A stretch of DNA of 64,000 nt, from positions 30,465,001 to 30,529,000 of the forward strand of contig NC_088339.1 of assembly GCF_036884655.1 (NCBI RefSeq), in the 5' to 3' direction. Every line of letters starts with the position of its first letter. Position 1 is the first letter of the stretch. Position numbers and translations under genes: made by a program. The notes below the pieces were generated by a model, which saw only the letters and a program-made list of their open reading frames with translations, did no database searches and was not told the origin of the DNA. Source of the DNA: Musa acuminata AAA Group. Its lineage: Eukaryota; Streptophyta; Magnoliopsida; Zingiberales; Musaceae. Shown here piece by piece: positions 25,230 to 37,751 of this stretch.

Positions 25230-28172
25230 GAATGATAAGATAAATATATTTATATCATAGACAACTCAGAGTGGATTGTAGCATCTGCTTGTTTATATCC
25301 AACGCATATATATGTAGTGCAGCACCAAAGGGGATGGAATTAGGATGTCTCCTTCGAATAAAAGAAGCATGATTTCCATCTGTATCTGCTCATATTAGGA
25401 AGCAGTAATCTAACATCGCAAAGATGATTTCAGAAGAGGAATACATGCATGCATCACTGCTTGTGTCATTGGGATCCTATTCTACTTGTCTTTTGGTTCT
25501 TTGGTTGATCTTTAAAATAGGAATATGTTCTTCGTGGATCTAATAAGCACTCCACCTGTGATGTTTCAGTGTGTGAGGGTCATTTGCTCTACAATATGTT
25601 CATGGATCTAATAAACACTCCACCTGTGGTGTTTTAGTATGTGAGGTTTTCCAAACAATTCATATGCTTTACATCTCATGCAGTCTATGGAAGCAGCAAG
25701 TGAAATAAAAAATTGAAGCATTTTTTGAAACTTTTTTTTTGATAAAAGAAGCTATTTATGTTTAGCCCCAATTCTTTTATTATAGACTACTCTGCTGAGA
25801 TTTATGCTATGAGACTATCTTGTTGAATTCCTTAGATACAATTATCTTGTGTCCATAAATATTTAGATGAATCAGAGGTAAAACAATAGAGTATAATACC
25901 AAAGCCAGAGATCTTGCATTTAAATCTCTAAAAAAAACATTACTAGTAAAATTGTTGCTAAGCGTAATCTTAGCATTCCTTCATCTAACAGAGTATTCCA
26001 GTATATGGGATATCCATGCATTTGTTGTATCACCAGATCATCTCGAGACCAAAAACACATTTACTAGTTCTCATTTGTTGCTAACTTGGCTATCTCTTAA
26101 GTATACTTTATAAAAACATTATTTAGCTGACAAATACCTTAGAAAGAATTATAATGCATTTCTAGCAGAAGAAAAAAAGAGAGAGAATGGGGGTTGGGTT
26201 CTATTAAGAGCAAAATTGATGTAATAATTATCAGTGTCAGCAAAAAGAAACTTCAGCAAAGACTTTCAGACCCAACCTACTGATACACAGTTTCATTAAA
26301 AAAATTGCTCTATCTTTAATCTCAGTTTATAAATATTAAAATAAAAATAACACCGGGAAATTACAAACTAGGAAAATTTTCAATGCTATAGACTAGATTT
26401 GAGAACCAAGATGTAAAACTAGATTCCATCATTATAACTACAAGAACTAGACTTGGAATAATGATTTCATACCCCTCAGATTAAAATGTAAAAAACTAAT
26501 GCAAGTGATGTTTCCCAGCTGCAAACATGGAAGAATAGAACATTGCAAAAACAATATGAACCAAAATGCTAGAAATAGAGCTTTGTGAACATGTCCACCC
26601 ATCAAAGTAGGTACTAGATGAAGTAGAAAAGCATCTTATAAAATATAGTATCGACAGACTTGTCTCTGTCATTCAAATCATCTTGATTTCTCTCTTCTGA
26701 TGGTCAAGCAATTTTAATGAGAATGCAAGGGCTATCATTTTCCAATTCCCTAAATATAAGGCAAAGTGAAATCCAAGAGCATAGTTGCTGTCAGCACACC
26801 TATAAGCCCCTTTGACCCTTCCACCCTTCAAATTAGAAAGAATGAAAAAAACAAAGAATCAATGAGAGAAAACCAATGGCAAAAACAACATTCCAATGTC
26901 AGAATGTTTGAGCATAGAAAACATGCTAATAAGCCACTCAGCTACTCAATTTCAGGTCATTCTTACAATATAATAAACTTATCTGCATCAAAGCACCTAC
27001 ACCACCAAAAGTACTCGCTAATAAACAGGCAAGCATCACATGAATACATCTAAAGCTCGGATGAAGTATTCAATTGATATCAGTAAAATTGTCCATCCTG
27101 TTCACAAGAGAACTACTTCATCATTTTCAAACTTGAATAAGTCGGCAAATAACTATGGTTAACAAGCATATCTATACATTTTATAGTAAAAAGCTACAAG
27201 AAACTTCAAGTATAACCACACTTTTAAGTCGTCCACAGTGGCAACCATGCAATTACATAATGTTACAGTAACTTGTATTATGTAGTATATCAAACTGCAT
27301 ATGGAAGAGGCTGTGAATAAGATATTATTACTACCAGTAACTAAACTAAGCAAGATGGTAATTACAAAGTGTCCGATCTCAATGATTCTCCTGGCATCTA
27401 AGCAATATTCATGTATCCAGCAATGGTACAATCATAATAAAACAACAAAACCAAGATGCTCAAACCACCAATTAGAATCCAAGTTTCAAAGCTTGAACTC
27501 ATGGTGGAGCAATACAAAGCTAACTAATATATTACATTGACAAGTTAAACAAAAGAAGTTCATTAAAAGATGCAACCAGGCAAGATCAATTTTCGCCGAC
27601 AAAATTGTTATGAATTAATTGATCAAACTAGTACCAAAAACCACAGAAGAAATGTGAAGATCATAAACATCCAATCTAGTGAACATGACACAATAAAATA
27701 TGCTAGACCAATGACATCTACCAAAACGAAGTCATTCATTTTCATTCTTAGAGGGAAAAAAAAAGAACCAACGTCAACCTCAGAGTGCCCTGGTTGGTCA
27801 TTTAGCAATAAACAGAACATGATGTAGGAAGCCAAAAAAACACCAAGGTTAAAGTTTAGACATAGTGAACAGAAACGAAGTACAAAACATAGCTGACGGC
27901 AATATACAAACACCTTACCAAGGAAGAAAACCATTACCAACGAATAATAAGAGAAGTGCTCAGCATAATCCATTAAAGAAAAGAACGTAAAGAAACACTA
28001 AAATTCTCCACAAGACAAGACAACATAGGACTTTCCATTTTTTACATTAATAGAAAACAGAAACAAGTTTCAGGTGAATGATTAAAGCAGTCATGAAACA
28101 CTAACATTTTGACTGAGCCATCTATATTCTTCAACCATAAACTAGCATCCAGCAAAAGCTTCAACTACTCAT
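25230..28172. other. Gene-poor spacer between MIR156 and the SUVH-like gene
   Basis: AT-rich DNA. It contains a two-copy tandem repeat at 25,522-25,646 and the probable 3' region of the SUVH-like gene. I see no SRA, pre-SET or SET coding sequence on either strand. Confidence 0.5.
25522..25646. repeat. Two-copy tandem repeat, period about 71
   Basis: The block AATATGTTC..GGATCTAATAA..CACTCCACCTGTG..GTGAGG starts at 25522 and again at 25593, with a few substitutions and a small indel. No function is visible. Confidence 0.75.
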
Positions 28173-29129
28173 TCAATGGCTTCTCCACTCCAACTTACCT
28201 TTGGGTCTCGTCCCTAATTGGGGCTTGCTTACACGAGACCTTTTTCCATTTCTCCAGGGACAGTTCTGAGCAGCCATGACACCAAAAACAATCGCTGTCT
28301 TGCCAGGAGATTGCGAGGAACCATCTTCATTGGTCAGTTTCTTGGTGTCAATCGCGCCTTTATCTGGATCCTCAGGAAGCTTTCTCTTTTGGCTACTGCC
28401 CACCTTCTTCCCAGATTGTCTTTGCTGTTTCAGTAAAGACCGCTTCTTCCTCTCCGCCTCCAGTGTCTCCTCATATGTCGATCTAGATGATACATTCTTC
28501 TCACTAGCCTCGCTTACAGGTGTTTGCTTGTTGATGTCAACCGCGCCTTGCTCTGGATCCTCAGAAACCTTTCTCTTTTGGCTATCGCACACCTTCTTTC
28601 CAGATTGTGACGGCTGTTCTATCTCGCCAAATTCACTTACAATGGTTGCAGATTCAACAGTAGCTCCATAAGCGTTGAGGTCACGCGAGTTCGACCCGCT
28701 TTCGTCTTCCTTTGTTGATTCTCCATCCAAATTCTCGGCCTGGGAAACTGAAGCACATTGAAAGTGCCCCTCTTCGGTCGATTTGTTGGCACCACAGCCA
28801 GGAGGGAAGATCCGGATGCGCGAAGCAGTGTTCTTCCGCGAATCACGATCGCGCTTCTCGGGAAGGGATAGCTCCTCAGCACCAGACGCCTCCGTCTCAT
28901 CCAAACCCCCCTGCGAAGGCTCCGACGCGCCTGTCCCATCAGACACCGGCCCTCGTTCCGCAGGCGCGATATCCGGAGAGGAGCCCTCGTCCAGCCCCCC
29001 ATCGTCGGTGGCGGAGCTGGAACCGGAGGGGTACCCGGCCGATGGACTGCATCCCGGCGGGAATGTGCGGACAGCGTAGGCCTGCAGTCGCCGCCACTTG
29101 GGGCCGCGGCTGGTGTGCTTGGTTCCCAT
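28173..29129 (-). CDS. SUVH5/6-like N-terminal protein lacking SRA and SET domains
   Basis: An uninterrupted 318-codon frame starts at the ATG at 29129. Residues 19-27 read AVRTFPPGC and residues 108-113 FPPGCG. This is the FPPGC motif I know from the N-terminal region of plant SUVH5/6 H3K9 methyltransferases. Near the end, 286-293 (AAQNCPWR) resembles the CPW motif that precedes the SRA domain there. The frame stops soon after, so the methyl-DNA-binding and catalytic domains are absent. A basic, acidic-patch linker contains an internal duplication: QSGKKV.. at 175-201 and again at 238-264. A consensus splice donor (AAAG/GTAAGT) at 28199/28198 means a downstream exon may replace the last residues; I could not find one. 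It may be a truncated paralogue, a regulatory fragment or a pseudogene. The family link is from memory. Confidence 0.6.
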   Translation of the reverse strand: MGTKHTSRGPKWRRLQAYAVRTFPPGCSPSAGYPSGSSSATDDGGLDEGSSPDIAPAERGPVSDGTGASEPSQGGLDETEASGAEELSLPEKRDRDSRKNTASRIRIFPPGCGANKSTEEGHFQCASVSQAENLDGESTKEDESGSNSRDLNAYGATVESATIVSEFGEIEQPSQSGKKVCDSQKRKVSEDPEQGAVDINKQTPVSEASEKNVSSRSTYEETLEAERKKRSLLKQQRQSGKKVGSSQKRKLPEDPDKGAIDTKKLTNEDGSSQSPGKTAIVFGVMAAQNCPWRNGKRSRVSKPQLGTRPKGKLEWRSH

Positions 29130-29207
29130 GCGGGAGAGGCGACGAGTATTCTAGGGATTTGACCTGGATCGATTTGGGAGTTTCTGTAGCAGGTGATGAT
29201 AGCTTGC

Positions 29208-29392
29208 GGTCTAGGCCGGCCCAAAACCAGGCAAATTGGGAATAGCTCATCATTGTGGTCTAGACCGGCCCATTACCGGGCGACTCGAAAATAAATCGTT
29301 ATTGCCGGCTAGCCCGGGTCTAGATTATCTATTTATCGGGCTAAGCCGGCCCAAATCTGGGTGAATTGTGAATAACTGGGCCGAGTTGACCG
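29208..29392. repeat. Degenerate GGCCCA repeat block
   Basis: Units with CTAG..CCGGCCCA..GGG..AATTG..AATA recur imperfectly every 50-80 bases, starting about 80 bases upstream of the SUVH-like start codon. Duplicated promoter elements or a short tandem repeat are both possible. Confidence 0.5.
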
Positions 29393-29621
29393 TCGCCGAA
29401 ACGTACTCGATAACACGACATTATCGTCATTGACCAACAGTAAATCCACAACCGGAGTTTTTGCTGCGTTGACTTTGAATATTTATCCTCTTTTTACTCG
29501 AAACCAACCAACACAACTCGGTGCGGCACAAGTGGATCTAAAAGAAAATGACGAGAATAGAGGATCTCGTCGAATGAGAGATCTGAGAAGGATGAATGCA
29601 CCGAGTGTTTCTATTTCGATC

Positions 29622-29629
29622 TATATATA
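29622..29629 (+). promoter_or_regulatory. TATA box of the pectate lyase gene
   Basis: TATATATA, 176 bases before the start codon, predicting transcription from about 29,655. No competing TATA motif lies closer. Confidence 0.65.
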
Positions 29630-29804
29630 GACACGAAATCTGTGACTCCCATGTCTTCTCGCACCCTCTTCCTCCTTATACAACGTCCCTCTGCCTCTTC
29701 TATCTCTCGTAAGAGGCCGAGAGGACAAGTTCTGGTCCGGTCTGGTACTGCATCGAAGAAAACAAGATCGTAGACGAGGAGGGAAAAAGAAGGAAGGTTG
29801 TGTG

Positions 29805-31708
29805 ATGGAGTCGAGGCCGAGGTTGTTCTTCTTCTCCCTCCTCTTCTTGGCCTCCGCTGCCTTCGCCAATGCCCATATCGCCGACTTCGATGAGTACTGG
29901 CAGAAGAAGGCCGAGGTAGCGCAATCCAAGGCTCGCAATTCCTACAACCCCGACCCTGAGTCTGTGACTCGACATTTCAACGAGGCAGTGTATGAGTACG
30001 TTTCCTCTCCCTTGTCTTCCTCTTCTTCCTCCATCATTCCTCGCATGCACGCTTCTGTTGGCGCGATTTAGCTTTTGCCGCCCATGAAGATGATTAATCA
30101 CGAAAAAGACCACTTAATGCTTCTCAGCAGAACAACAGTAATGGTTAGGGTTTACGTTTTGGTGATGTCTGCAGGGAGCTGGAGAGAAACGCCACAAGGA
30201 GCGGCCTTCTGTTCCCGTATGCCCCTGTTCTTCCTCCATCTACGTGTACAGCAGAACAATTATGGTGATTAGGGTTCATGTTTTGGTGATATATGCAGGG
30301 ATGCGCAGACAAACGTGACAAGGAGGGGCCTGCGCGGCAAAAAGAGATCCCATGGCCCGTGCCTGGCGACGAACCCGATCGACAGGTGCTGGAGGTGCAA
30401 CGAGAACTGGATCCACAACCGCAAGCAGCTGGCCACGTGCGCCAAGGGTTTCGGCCGCCACACCACCGGCGGGAAGAACGGGAAGTTCTACGTCGTCACC
30501 GATGCGTCCGACGACGACCTCGTCAACCCTAAGAAGGGCACCCTCCGCTACGGTGTGATCCAAGACCGGCCGCTCTGGATCGTGTTCGCCCACGACATGG
30601 TCATCCGCCTCACCGAGGAGCTGCTCGTCAACAGCGACAAGACGATCGATGGCCGGGGCGCCAACGTCCAGATCATGGGCGGCGCCAGCATCACTATCCA
30701 GTACGTGCACAATGTCATCATCCACAACCTCCACATCCAAGACATCAAGGCCGGCAACGGCGGCATGATCAGGGACTCCGAGCACCACTACGGCCTCCGA
30801 ACCAGGAGCGACGGTGATGGCATATCCATCTACGGTTCGAGCAACATCTGGATCGACCATGTCTCCATGTCCAACTGCATGGATGGGCTTATTGACGTCA
30901 TCGAAGGTTCCACAGCCATCACCATCTCCAATAGCCACTTCACCCGACACAACGAAGTAAGCCATTAGCCAAAAGTTATGCTTCCTCTGTGTTACCATTC
31001 TGACCAATCAGAGCTTACGTTGAGCATATGTGAAAAGGTAATGCTGTTTGGTGCTAGCGATGCCTACTCGCCAGATGCAATTATGCAGATTACAGTTGCT
31101 TTCAATCACTTTGGAAAAGGCCTTGTACAGAGGATGCCAAGGTTAGAGACGAGACTCTTCCACCATGACATATATCCAAATCCTACACGATCTTGACTGT
31201 GACCGAACCAACCGGGTTTATCCGGGTGACGATTTCTTGTCCGCAGATGCCGATGGGGTTTCGTCCACGTTGTGAACAATGACTACACCCACTGGGAGAT
31301 GTATGCCGTCGGCGGCAGCCAGCATCCCACCATCATCAGCCAAGGGAACCGCTACATTGCTCCATCGAACCCCTTTGCCAAGGAGGTAAACAAGTCGCAA
31401 GTCAATTGTCTCTCTTGTCCTCTCCAAGGCTTCCTTTCTTCTATCTGTTTACGTGAAGACGTCGGGTGAAATGTATACTGCAGGTGACGAAGAGGGACTA
31501 CGCGACAGAGTCAGTTTGGAAGCAGTGGACATGGAGATCTGAAGGTGACCTGATGCTGAATGGAGCCTTCTTTGTGAAGTCAGGAGGAGGTGGGGGATTG
31601 CAGAAGTACGACAAGACGGATATCATCAAGGCCAAGCCGGGGAGTTTCGTGACGAGACTTACGCGCTACTCTGGGGCTCTCGACTGCTTCCCCCAACGCC
31701 CATGTTGA
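29805..31708 (+). CDS. Pectate lyase (PL1 family), secreted
   Basis: Cleaves de-esterified homogalacturonan in the cell wall by Ca2+-dependent beta-elimination. Exons 29805-29995, 30299-30956, 31038-31141, 31247-31385 and 31484-31708 join in frame to 438 residues, usual for the family. A signal peptide (1-23, ending FANA) is followed by a pectate lyase N-terminal domain ([19 protein letters not shown]). The catalytic beta-helix carries [41 protein letters not shown]-like [39 protein letters not shown] and [11 protein letters not shown]. The start is the ATG before the signal peptide; the codon before it is GTG. The second acceptor and the following exon start are duplicated upstream at 30125-30208 (see findings). 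A GA microsatellite lies just downstream. Confidence 0.95.
30125..30331 (+). repeat. Duplicated 3' splice junction in pectate lyase intron 1
   Basis: 30125-30208 and 30249-30331 are diverged copies of the same roughly 84-base segment: CAGCAGAACAA, then TTAGGGTT, TTTTGGTGAT, a GCAG acceptor and the start of exon 2. The downstream copy gives the family-conserved sequence. The upstream copy keeps a GCAG acceptor (exon start 30175) and is followed by a GTATGC donor at 30217. Confidence 0.85.
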
Positions 31709-31732
31709 GGTTTTAGAAACCTGTTCTAGGAA

Positions 31733-31764
31733 GAGAGAGAGAGAGAGAGTGAGAGAGAGAGAGG
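31733..31764. repeat. (GA)n microsatellite
   Basis: GA-rich run with single interruptions in the 3' untranslated region of the pectate lyase gene. Confidence 0.85.
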
Positions 31765-34700
31765 GGTTTCGGGAGTGACAGAGCACAGATATATATGCTC
31801 GAGGCTCAAACAAGACGAGAGAAGAGAGGCAGACATAGGCAAGTAAGGTTGAGAAGAGATTTGGCTATGTATTGTGTATTCTTTCGTTGTTTGAGACTAT
31901 AAAGACCAGTTTATGGCTAATGCTCGGTAATCCAATCTTTATTATCTTCTTCAAGCTTCTATATTTACTTAACACATGTCCACCGAATGCACTCTACACA
32001 AGTCATAAGGAAGCCAAACTAAAGATTAATATTTTTCCTAAAATCACAACTTGAAGCATGGGATTTACTCTTTGAGTTTCATATTAGTAATTATAGATAT
32101 ATTTATGTATGCATATGTGCATATGTATACATCTACATGTATACGTAGACTCTGTTTCGTCGAAATAATAGGCTCTCTTAACAGGATTAACCGTTGAAAT
32201 TAGACAACTTATATTGATTTCTGACTTTTTTGTGTCAAATAACTAATGGCAGTAGATTTCCTGAATGTGGAATGTTGAAGATTTTAGCTTTCAGATCCCA
32301 TCTCAGTGATTATCTTGAGACTGTGACACAGTTAATCCATCAGCAAATGAACAAAACAAATAAATCTTGATGGTGTTTTGTCTTTAATTATCTTTTTCCC
32401 CAGTTGCTATTGGGAAGCAAGTCTCACTTGCATGATGTTGACCCAACAAAAAAAAAATCCATTTATTTCTCTATTGTTTTGTCTCAATTCCTTCCTCTTC
32501 ACATAATCATCATAGTCTTTGTATTTGCTTCTCTGGTTGCATCTTTCAAAGATTTTAAAGGGGAAATCCAAAGATCTTTGCATCTTTCAAAGATTGTAAT
32601 CATCATAGTTTATAATCATCATGGGCCTATTTAGGCTTGAAATTCAGGGTAAATAAGCTTGGCTTTTCCGGTTCATTAATCAGTCTCAAGTGTAATCTTT
32701 ACATTCTCATATACTCAGGATATTGAATTTTAATTTCAAGTGAGATTGCCAATCTAAATCTGCTTTGCTCCACTCAGCATCCTTCATTCTTTTGTATTAA
32801 CACACATTTCTTCCCACACATTGAACTCTGCTTCATAATAATTGTGCTTCAATTAAGTTCTCTTTAATTGTTCTATTACCAAAAAGAAAAGCAATTTGCA
32901 ACTGAGATATCCTCCTAAAGAAAAATTCCCTTTTTTCGAAAGGAAAAGTTAGTAGTAATCTGCAACATTTGCGTATACAGAACTTAAAATTCTGACAAAA
33001 AACACATTTTTGTGGATTATTCAGAAGTGAAATCAGATTAAAGATTCTTTTTGTGAGTAATGAACTTCACATAGATTCTTTTTGTCGGTGGCGATCACAG
33101 TGTTTAGATCATAACAAAAGCTAAAAGTGTGTTAAGAACTTCTGAACACTCAAAAACATTATTCACTTGTCAAACTTTTTAAAATGACTACAGCTTTGAG
33201 ATGCAGTTCCTGCTGGTGCTAAAGTTATCTGTTGATGGAAAGACAGCCTTCAATTGTACTATTATTTGTAAAGAACATATGTTGCTGAAAGGCAGATGCT
33301 TTCAAATAAGCATGAAATCTATATCTTCTGCAGCTATGATTCTTCTTTTTGATAAAATATAAACAAGTTAGGGATCTTCAATCTTCAACAAAAGGTCCAG
33401 AATGATTTAGCATTTAGTGGATTTCTTGTGATGTATTTCAACTGATTTGATTCTGCATCTCTGTCCCTTCAAGGGTCACAAAACTGAAGTCTATGAAATC
33501 ATATATCCCTTATACTAACTTGGTGTGCCATTAACAAGGATAAATACATAAGAATATATTCCAAATTTGGACTCAAACACTTAATTCATAGGCTTTTTGT
33601 GATTCCATACTTTTCCAGGTTCAATATGCATTGTAGGAATTCTTTAGTGGTGTCATCTCTTTTTTCTTTTTACTTTTTTGGTAAAAGGTCTGCCTAATGA
33701 AATTAATCATAGATTGGTCCCAGTGGACTTTGGAAGTATGTGGATGTGACTAGCATATAATCTGCAGCCACCAGTGAGTACCTTCAGTCACCAAAAACTA
33801 TTGATTGGTGGATACCATCTGGGACATGAAAGCTAACAATTTATTCCATCTTAGTCAAGAACAGCCAAATCATCCTACATGCCTAACAAGTTCCTAACAC
33901 CACCATGGCTTCTGACCTAAGATCATGACACAAAACTTCATAATATTCTTTGAGATTCTTCGATAAACATCTAAAAAATTAGGGTGTGTCCTAATGGCAA
34001 TTACCTTTTGGTAATATCTCTGTCTGTCTGCTAAAAAGGTTTAAGAGAAGGTTTCTGAAAGGAAGCAATTGAAAGCATTGTAAAGTATGAAGCAGCACCC
34101 TCATATCGGGAAGCATAAAAGATGAGCTTTTGTTGCCTTGAAAATGATATATGATACTTCATGAATTCTTCTTTATCCAAACGATGAAATGAACTGTGTG
34201 TCAATATCAAGGTGAAGATAGAGATATGTTTGAGCATTGCCTTCTACTTTGCACCAAAACAATTGGAAGAGGAAGCTTAATCAAATCCCAACATGAAACA
34301 ATGGTATGCATCAGTGTTCTGGTCATTTACCTTGATTTTGAATTGCATTAAACTTCAAATGTTCTGGCTCAATGCCTCTAATGGTGTGACCTTCTTTGTC
34401 AATGGCTCTTCACAGCTTGGAAGATACTACATGGAACTGAACGGTGTTGGACTTCGATTAGGTACTCAGTGTTGGACTGTTGGATTCAGGTGAACCGAAA
34501 GCTTTGAGAGCGTTTTTGACTTGAATTCTCCTCGCAGACTCTGTGCCTTTTCATTGACTATCTCACCATTCCACCGAAAGACCGAAGCTAAAAGAAAAGA
34601 GAGATCTTTCAAGGATGATTTCTTGCCTTGTTTTCTCCTCTCCACCGTCCAAGATGTGAAATGCGTTTCATACTATCCACAATTCTCTGTTGTGATTCTT

Positions 34701-36924
34701 GCCTGTTATGATAGCTAAGTCCGTAGATATTCTCTGCACTTCAATTCCCAGTTCAACTCAACTCCCGTCTGTGAGAATCATGCTGTTTAGCAAAGTCAAG
34801 AGCAGGCATTTGATGGTCATGTTTGTTGAGCATTGGATTTAGGTGAAAGATCTTGTCACATTGACAGTGACTCGAGGAATAAGAACACACGCTGCAACAA
34901 GGATGAGACTAAAAAATGAATTATCCAAAGGTGATAGAATGCCACAAGCACAAAACAAAAAAAAAAGTAAAAGGAGGATAACATTGTGCAATCTACACTG
35001 GTTGCAGCAACAGTTGCCACTTGAAATCTGGACATAAAATAAGATCACATGATATGAACTTGACACTAAGTGTGTCATGGGTCAAAAAGACAAGTAAAGA
35101 TATCAAAAAGTTCTATGAAGTTGCCATCATTAGCTTATCAAAGTATTGGTCTACCTTTATGTATTTAGAGAGGCTAATCAAGTTGAAGATTTGTCTGAGA
35201 AATTATGCATGCTTATTAAGCATCAGCATAGTATTGTATTAAGTGAGCATAAAGGCCATGCTATGTGTGCAGCATGATGCAGATGGCAAAAGAAAGCAGT
35301 AAATGACAACAGCTGCATAAAGTGATATCTTCGCAAAAGTTGCATGAGATAGAGGATGTAACTTAAATATTAAGTTAAAGCAGATCATTAGATTCAGAAG
35401 CCAGGAAGATCCAAATTAGAGTCAAAGATAAGTTTAAGCTAATTATCTGATTCTGACTTAAGCTAATAGGAATTCTAGTCTCGCTGAACTCGAAAATTTA
35501 AGGTTATCCATTGATGCTTTCCTAATATTATACCGACTATCATACCATCAGTATTCTTATGTTTTAATCTAATAAAACAATTAACCTCTTGAAACTGAAT
35601 ATTTTAATTTTATATTAATAATATACATTCATTAGTCTTTGTTAAATTAATATAAAATTTAATAAAATCATTAAATTAAAATATAAAATATAAACATCTT
35701 TGACAGAATATAAATATTTATTTTGGCTTACAGTTGGGACAAGAGAAACATCTCTGTTAAAAATACTTTTGCATTAATTTGGTCTGAAATGCATCTGGCA
35801 TTAGAATTTGGCAAAGTTGTAAAGCATTTATGGTCCAGAGAACTCAGTGGGACGACAATGTTTCATAATTGAACAGAATAGCCACCATATGAACTTTAAT
35901 TCTGATTGATGGGTGGTCGTAATCCAGCCGGTGGTCCAATTCCCACCAAGTCCACTATGTTCCGATTCTAATACTGTGCAATGAATCCATACAGGTGCAG
36001 AATGTCTGCATGAGAATATGAACAATTGCATTCATATAGAAAAGAGACTGTATCCACCACTGACATGGAAAAGCCTCTCTTCTAGGAATGATGCTAAATC
36101 CTTTTCAATCTTCACTGCACAATCTGTCCTCATAAACTTCAACAAAGTCTATCTCATGGACAAATCAAATAGATTTTGTTCAACATAGTTTGGAATATTT
36201 CCATGTTATACTCAATAATATGCAGGCCATCACTAATCACACACACCAACAGATATGAAACAAGTGCTGATTCACCTAAAGTCAATGCAACCTTAACTCA
36301 CACAAAAAATAATTAACTGTGGTACTCTTTATCATTTTCTTATTATTTTAAATACAATTTTATATGTTATTTCCTCATGCTTATCTCTAGTGCGAAAATA
36401 CATTTATAATGGGGAAGAAAATTGATCCTCAAACCATTTTCATCTCAACAGTCATTTTGGTTCATCACCTTAAAAAATTCATGTACAGTCCATTGTGTCA
36501 TATCCATCGGATGAGTGCCAAATCCTATGCTTCTTCTAGGAATTTAGATTCCCAAGTCAATCAGAGAAAAGGAGGACATACATTTTATGCATGGTGAAAC
36601 TTCTTAACATATTTCTTCTTTCTTTCTTTCCCAATCAAGTGTTCACAATGTTTTAAGTCCTTCACTATTGGTGCAAACCTAGCACACTATGAACTCTCAC
36701 TGTCATAGCAGAGCTGGTGCTATACTGCACCATATTATATTTTGAACACTTGGAATATTTTGAGGAACAGTGTGTTGGATTTCAGAATAACTTTGTAGAT
36801 CAATTCATGGGAAGGGGATTCGTGTGGCAGAATGCAAAGTAGATCATGATTATATAAAAGCTGTTCTCGTTGACCTTTCTTTCGATCAAGGAAGGGCGAC
36901 CAGGTAGCTTCATGCAAAAGCAAT

Positions 36925-37700
36925 TAAAATAATATTATAAATTATACATCATGATTATAAAAATATAATAATATTTGGACCAATTTATGATAAAAAAAAT
37001 CTCTAGTATATATTTTTCTAATAGCGATATTATTTATATTGACTATCGCTTGTTTGTATCATTGTTTGTCTCATCGGACCCTACCCCTACCTTCGTAGAT
37101 TCTAGTGGATTTACCCTTGCACGCCTCGATCTCACTATTATTGTCGGCGGCACAAGTGGCCATTAACCATTGTCGTCCTAACTCTCCTTTCCTCTACCTT
37201 GTGCGACCCACTCCCTACCTCCATGATCGTAGTCCCCTTCGCCCGCGCTTTCGTCATTGGCCACTTATGCCGTGGGTAAGGATGACAAGGGCGAGGCATG
37301 TATGGGCAGGTTTGGTGTGGGCTAACGAGCTCTGTAAACATGGGGCAAGTTTAGCGAGGCAGAGAGGAGAGGAGTTAGGGTGATGAGAGTCAACGATTAC
37401 TTATACCATGGGCGAGACATGTAGAGGTAGATTTGATGGGAGCCAACGCGAGGAGGGCAGGAGGTGAGGGTAGTGGTGGGTTCGATGAAAATAGGAATAA
37501 AATGATCTTTTTATCTAAAGAGGGTTAATTTATGAGAATTTCTCAAAACTATAAGTTTTTTTTTTAATTCACCCAATTGTTTTAAGATATAAAACTTACT
37601 AATTATTATTTATTAATCATAATTCGGATTTTAAACTAACTAAAATAGTATTATAAACCAAACATTGTGATTTTAAAAATATAACATTATTTTAGTGTCT
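36925..37700. mobile_element. Candidate insertion flanked by 55-60 base direct repeats
   Basis: AT-rich blocks at about 36,925-36,978 and 37,640-37,695 are direct repeats (AAAATA.TATTATAAA..ATT, GATT.TAAAAATATAA). They flank a distinctly GC-richer segment (about 37,075-37,490) with no coherent frame. A small non-autonomous element is possible. The class is unknown. Confidence 0.3.
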
Positions 37701-37712
37701 AAATTTTTTTAA

Positions 37713-37715
<3 letters not shown>

Positions 37716-37746
<31 letters not shown>
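37716..37746. repeat. (TA)n microsatellite
   Basis: About fifteen TA units next to the candidate insertion. Confidence 0.9.

Positions 37747-37751
<5 letters not shown>

Larger units (their letters stand above)
29130..29804. promoter_or_regulatory. Divergent promoter region between the SUVH-like gene and pectate lyase
   Basis: This 675-base spacer separates two head-to-head genes. Near the SUVH-like side are three copies of [AG]CCGGCCCA (29215, 29264, 29345) in a repeated block, resembling GGCCCA/site II elements of broadly expressed plant genes. The pectate lyase side has a clear TATA box at 29622-29629. Confidence 0.55.

Noticed and set aside
28637..29253. Overlapping 100-200 codon frames on both strands
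   Set aside because: Shadows of the SUVH-like reading frame in GC-rich DNA; none contains a recognisable motif.
30276..31007. 243-codon minus-strand frame
   Set aside because: Antisense shadow of the GC-rich pectate lyase exon 2; no recognisable domain.
35570..35705. AT-rich possible MITE
   Set aside because: TTAATATAAAA-type words recur in both orientations, but the match is too short and low in complexity to support an element.
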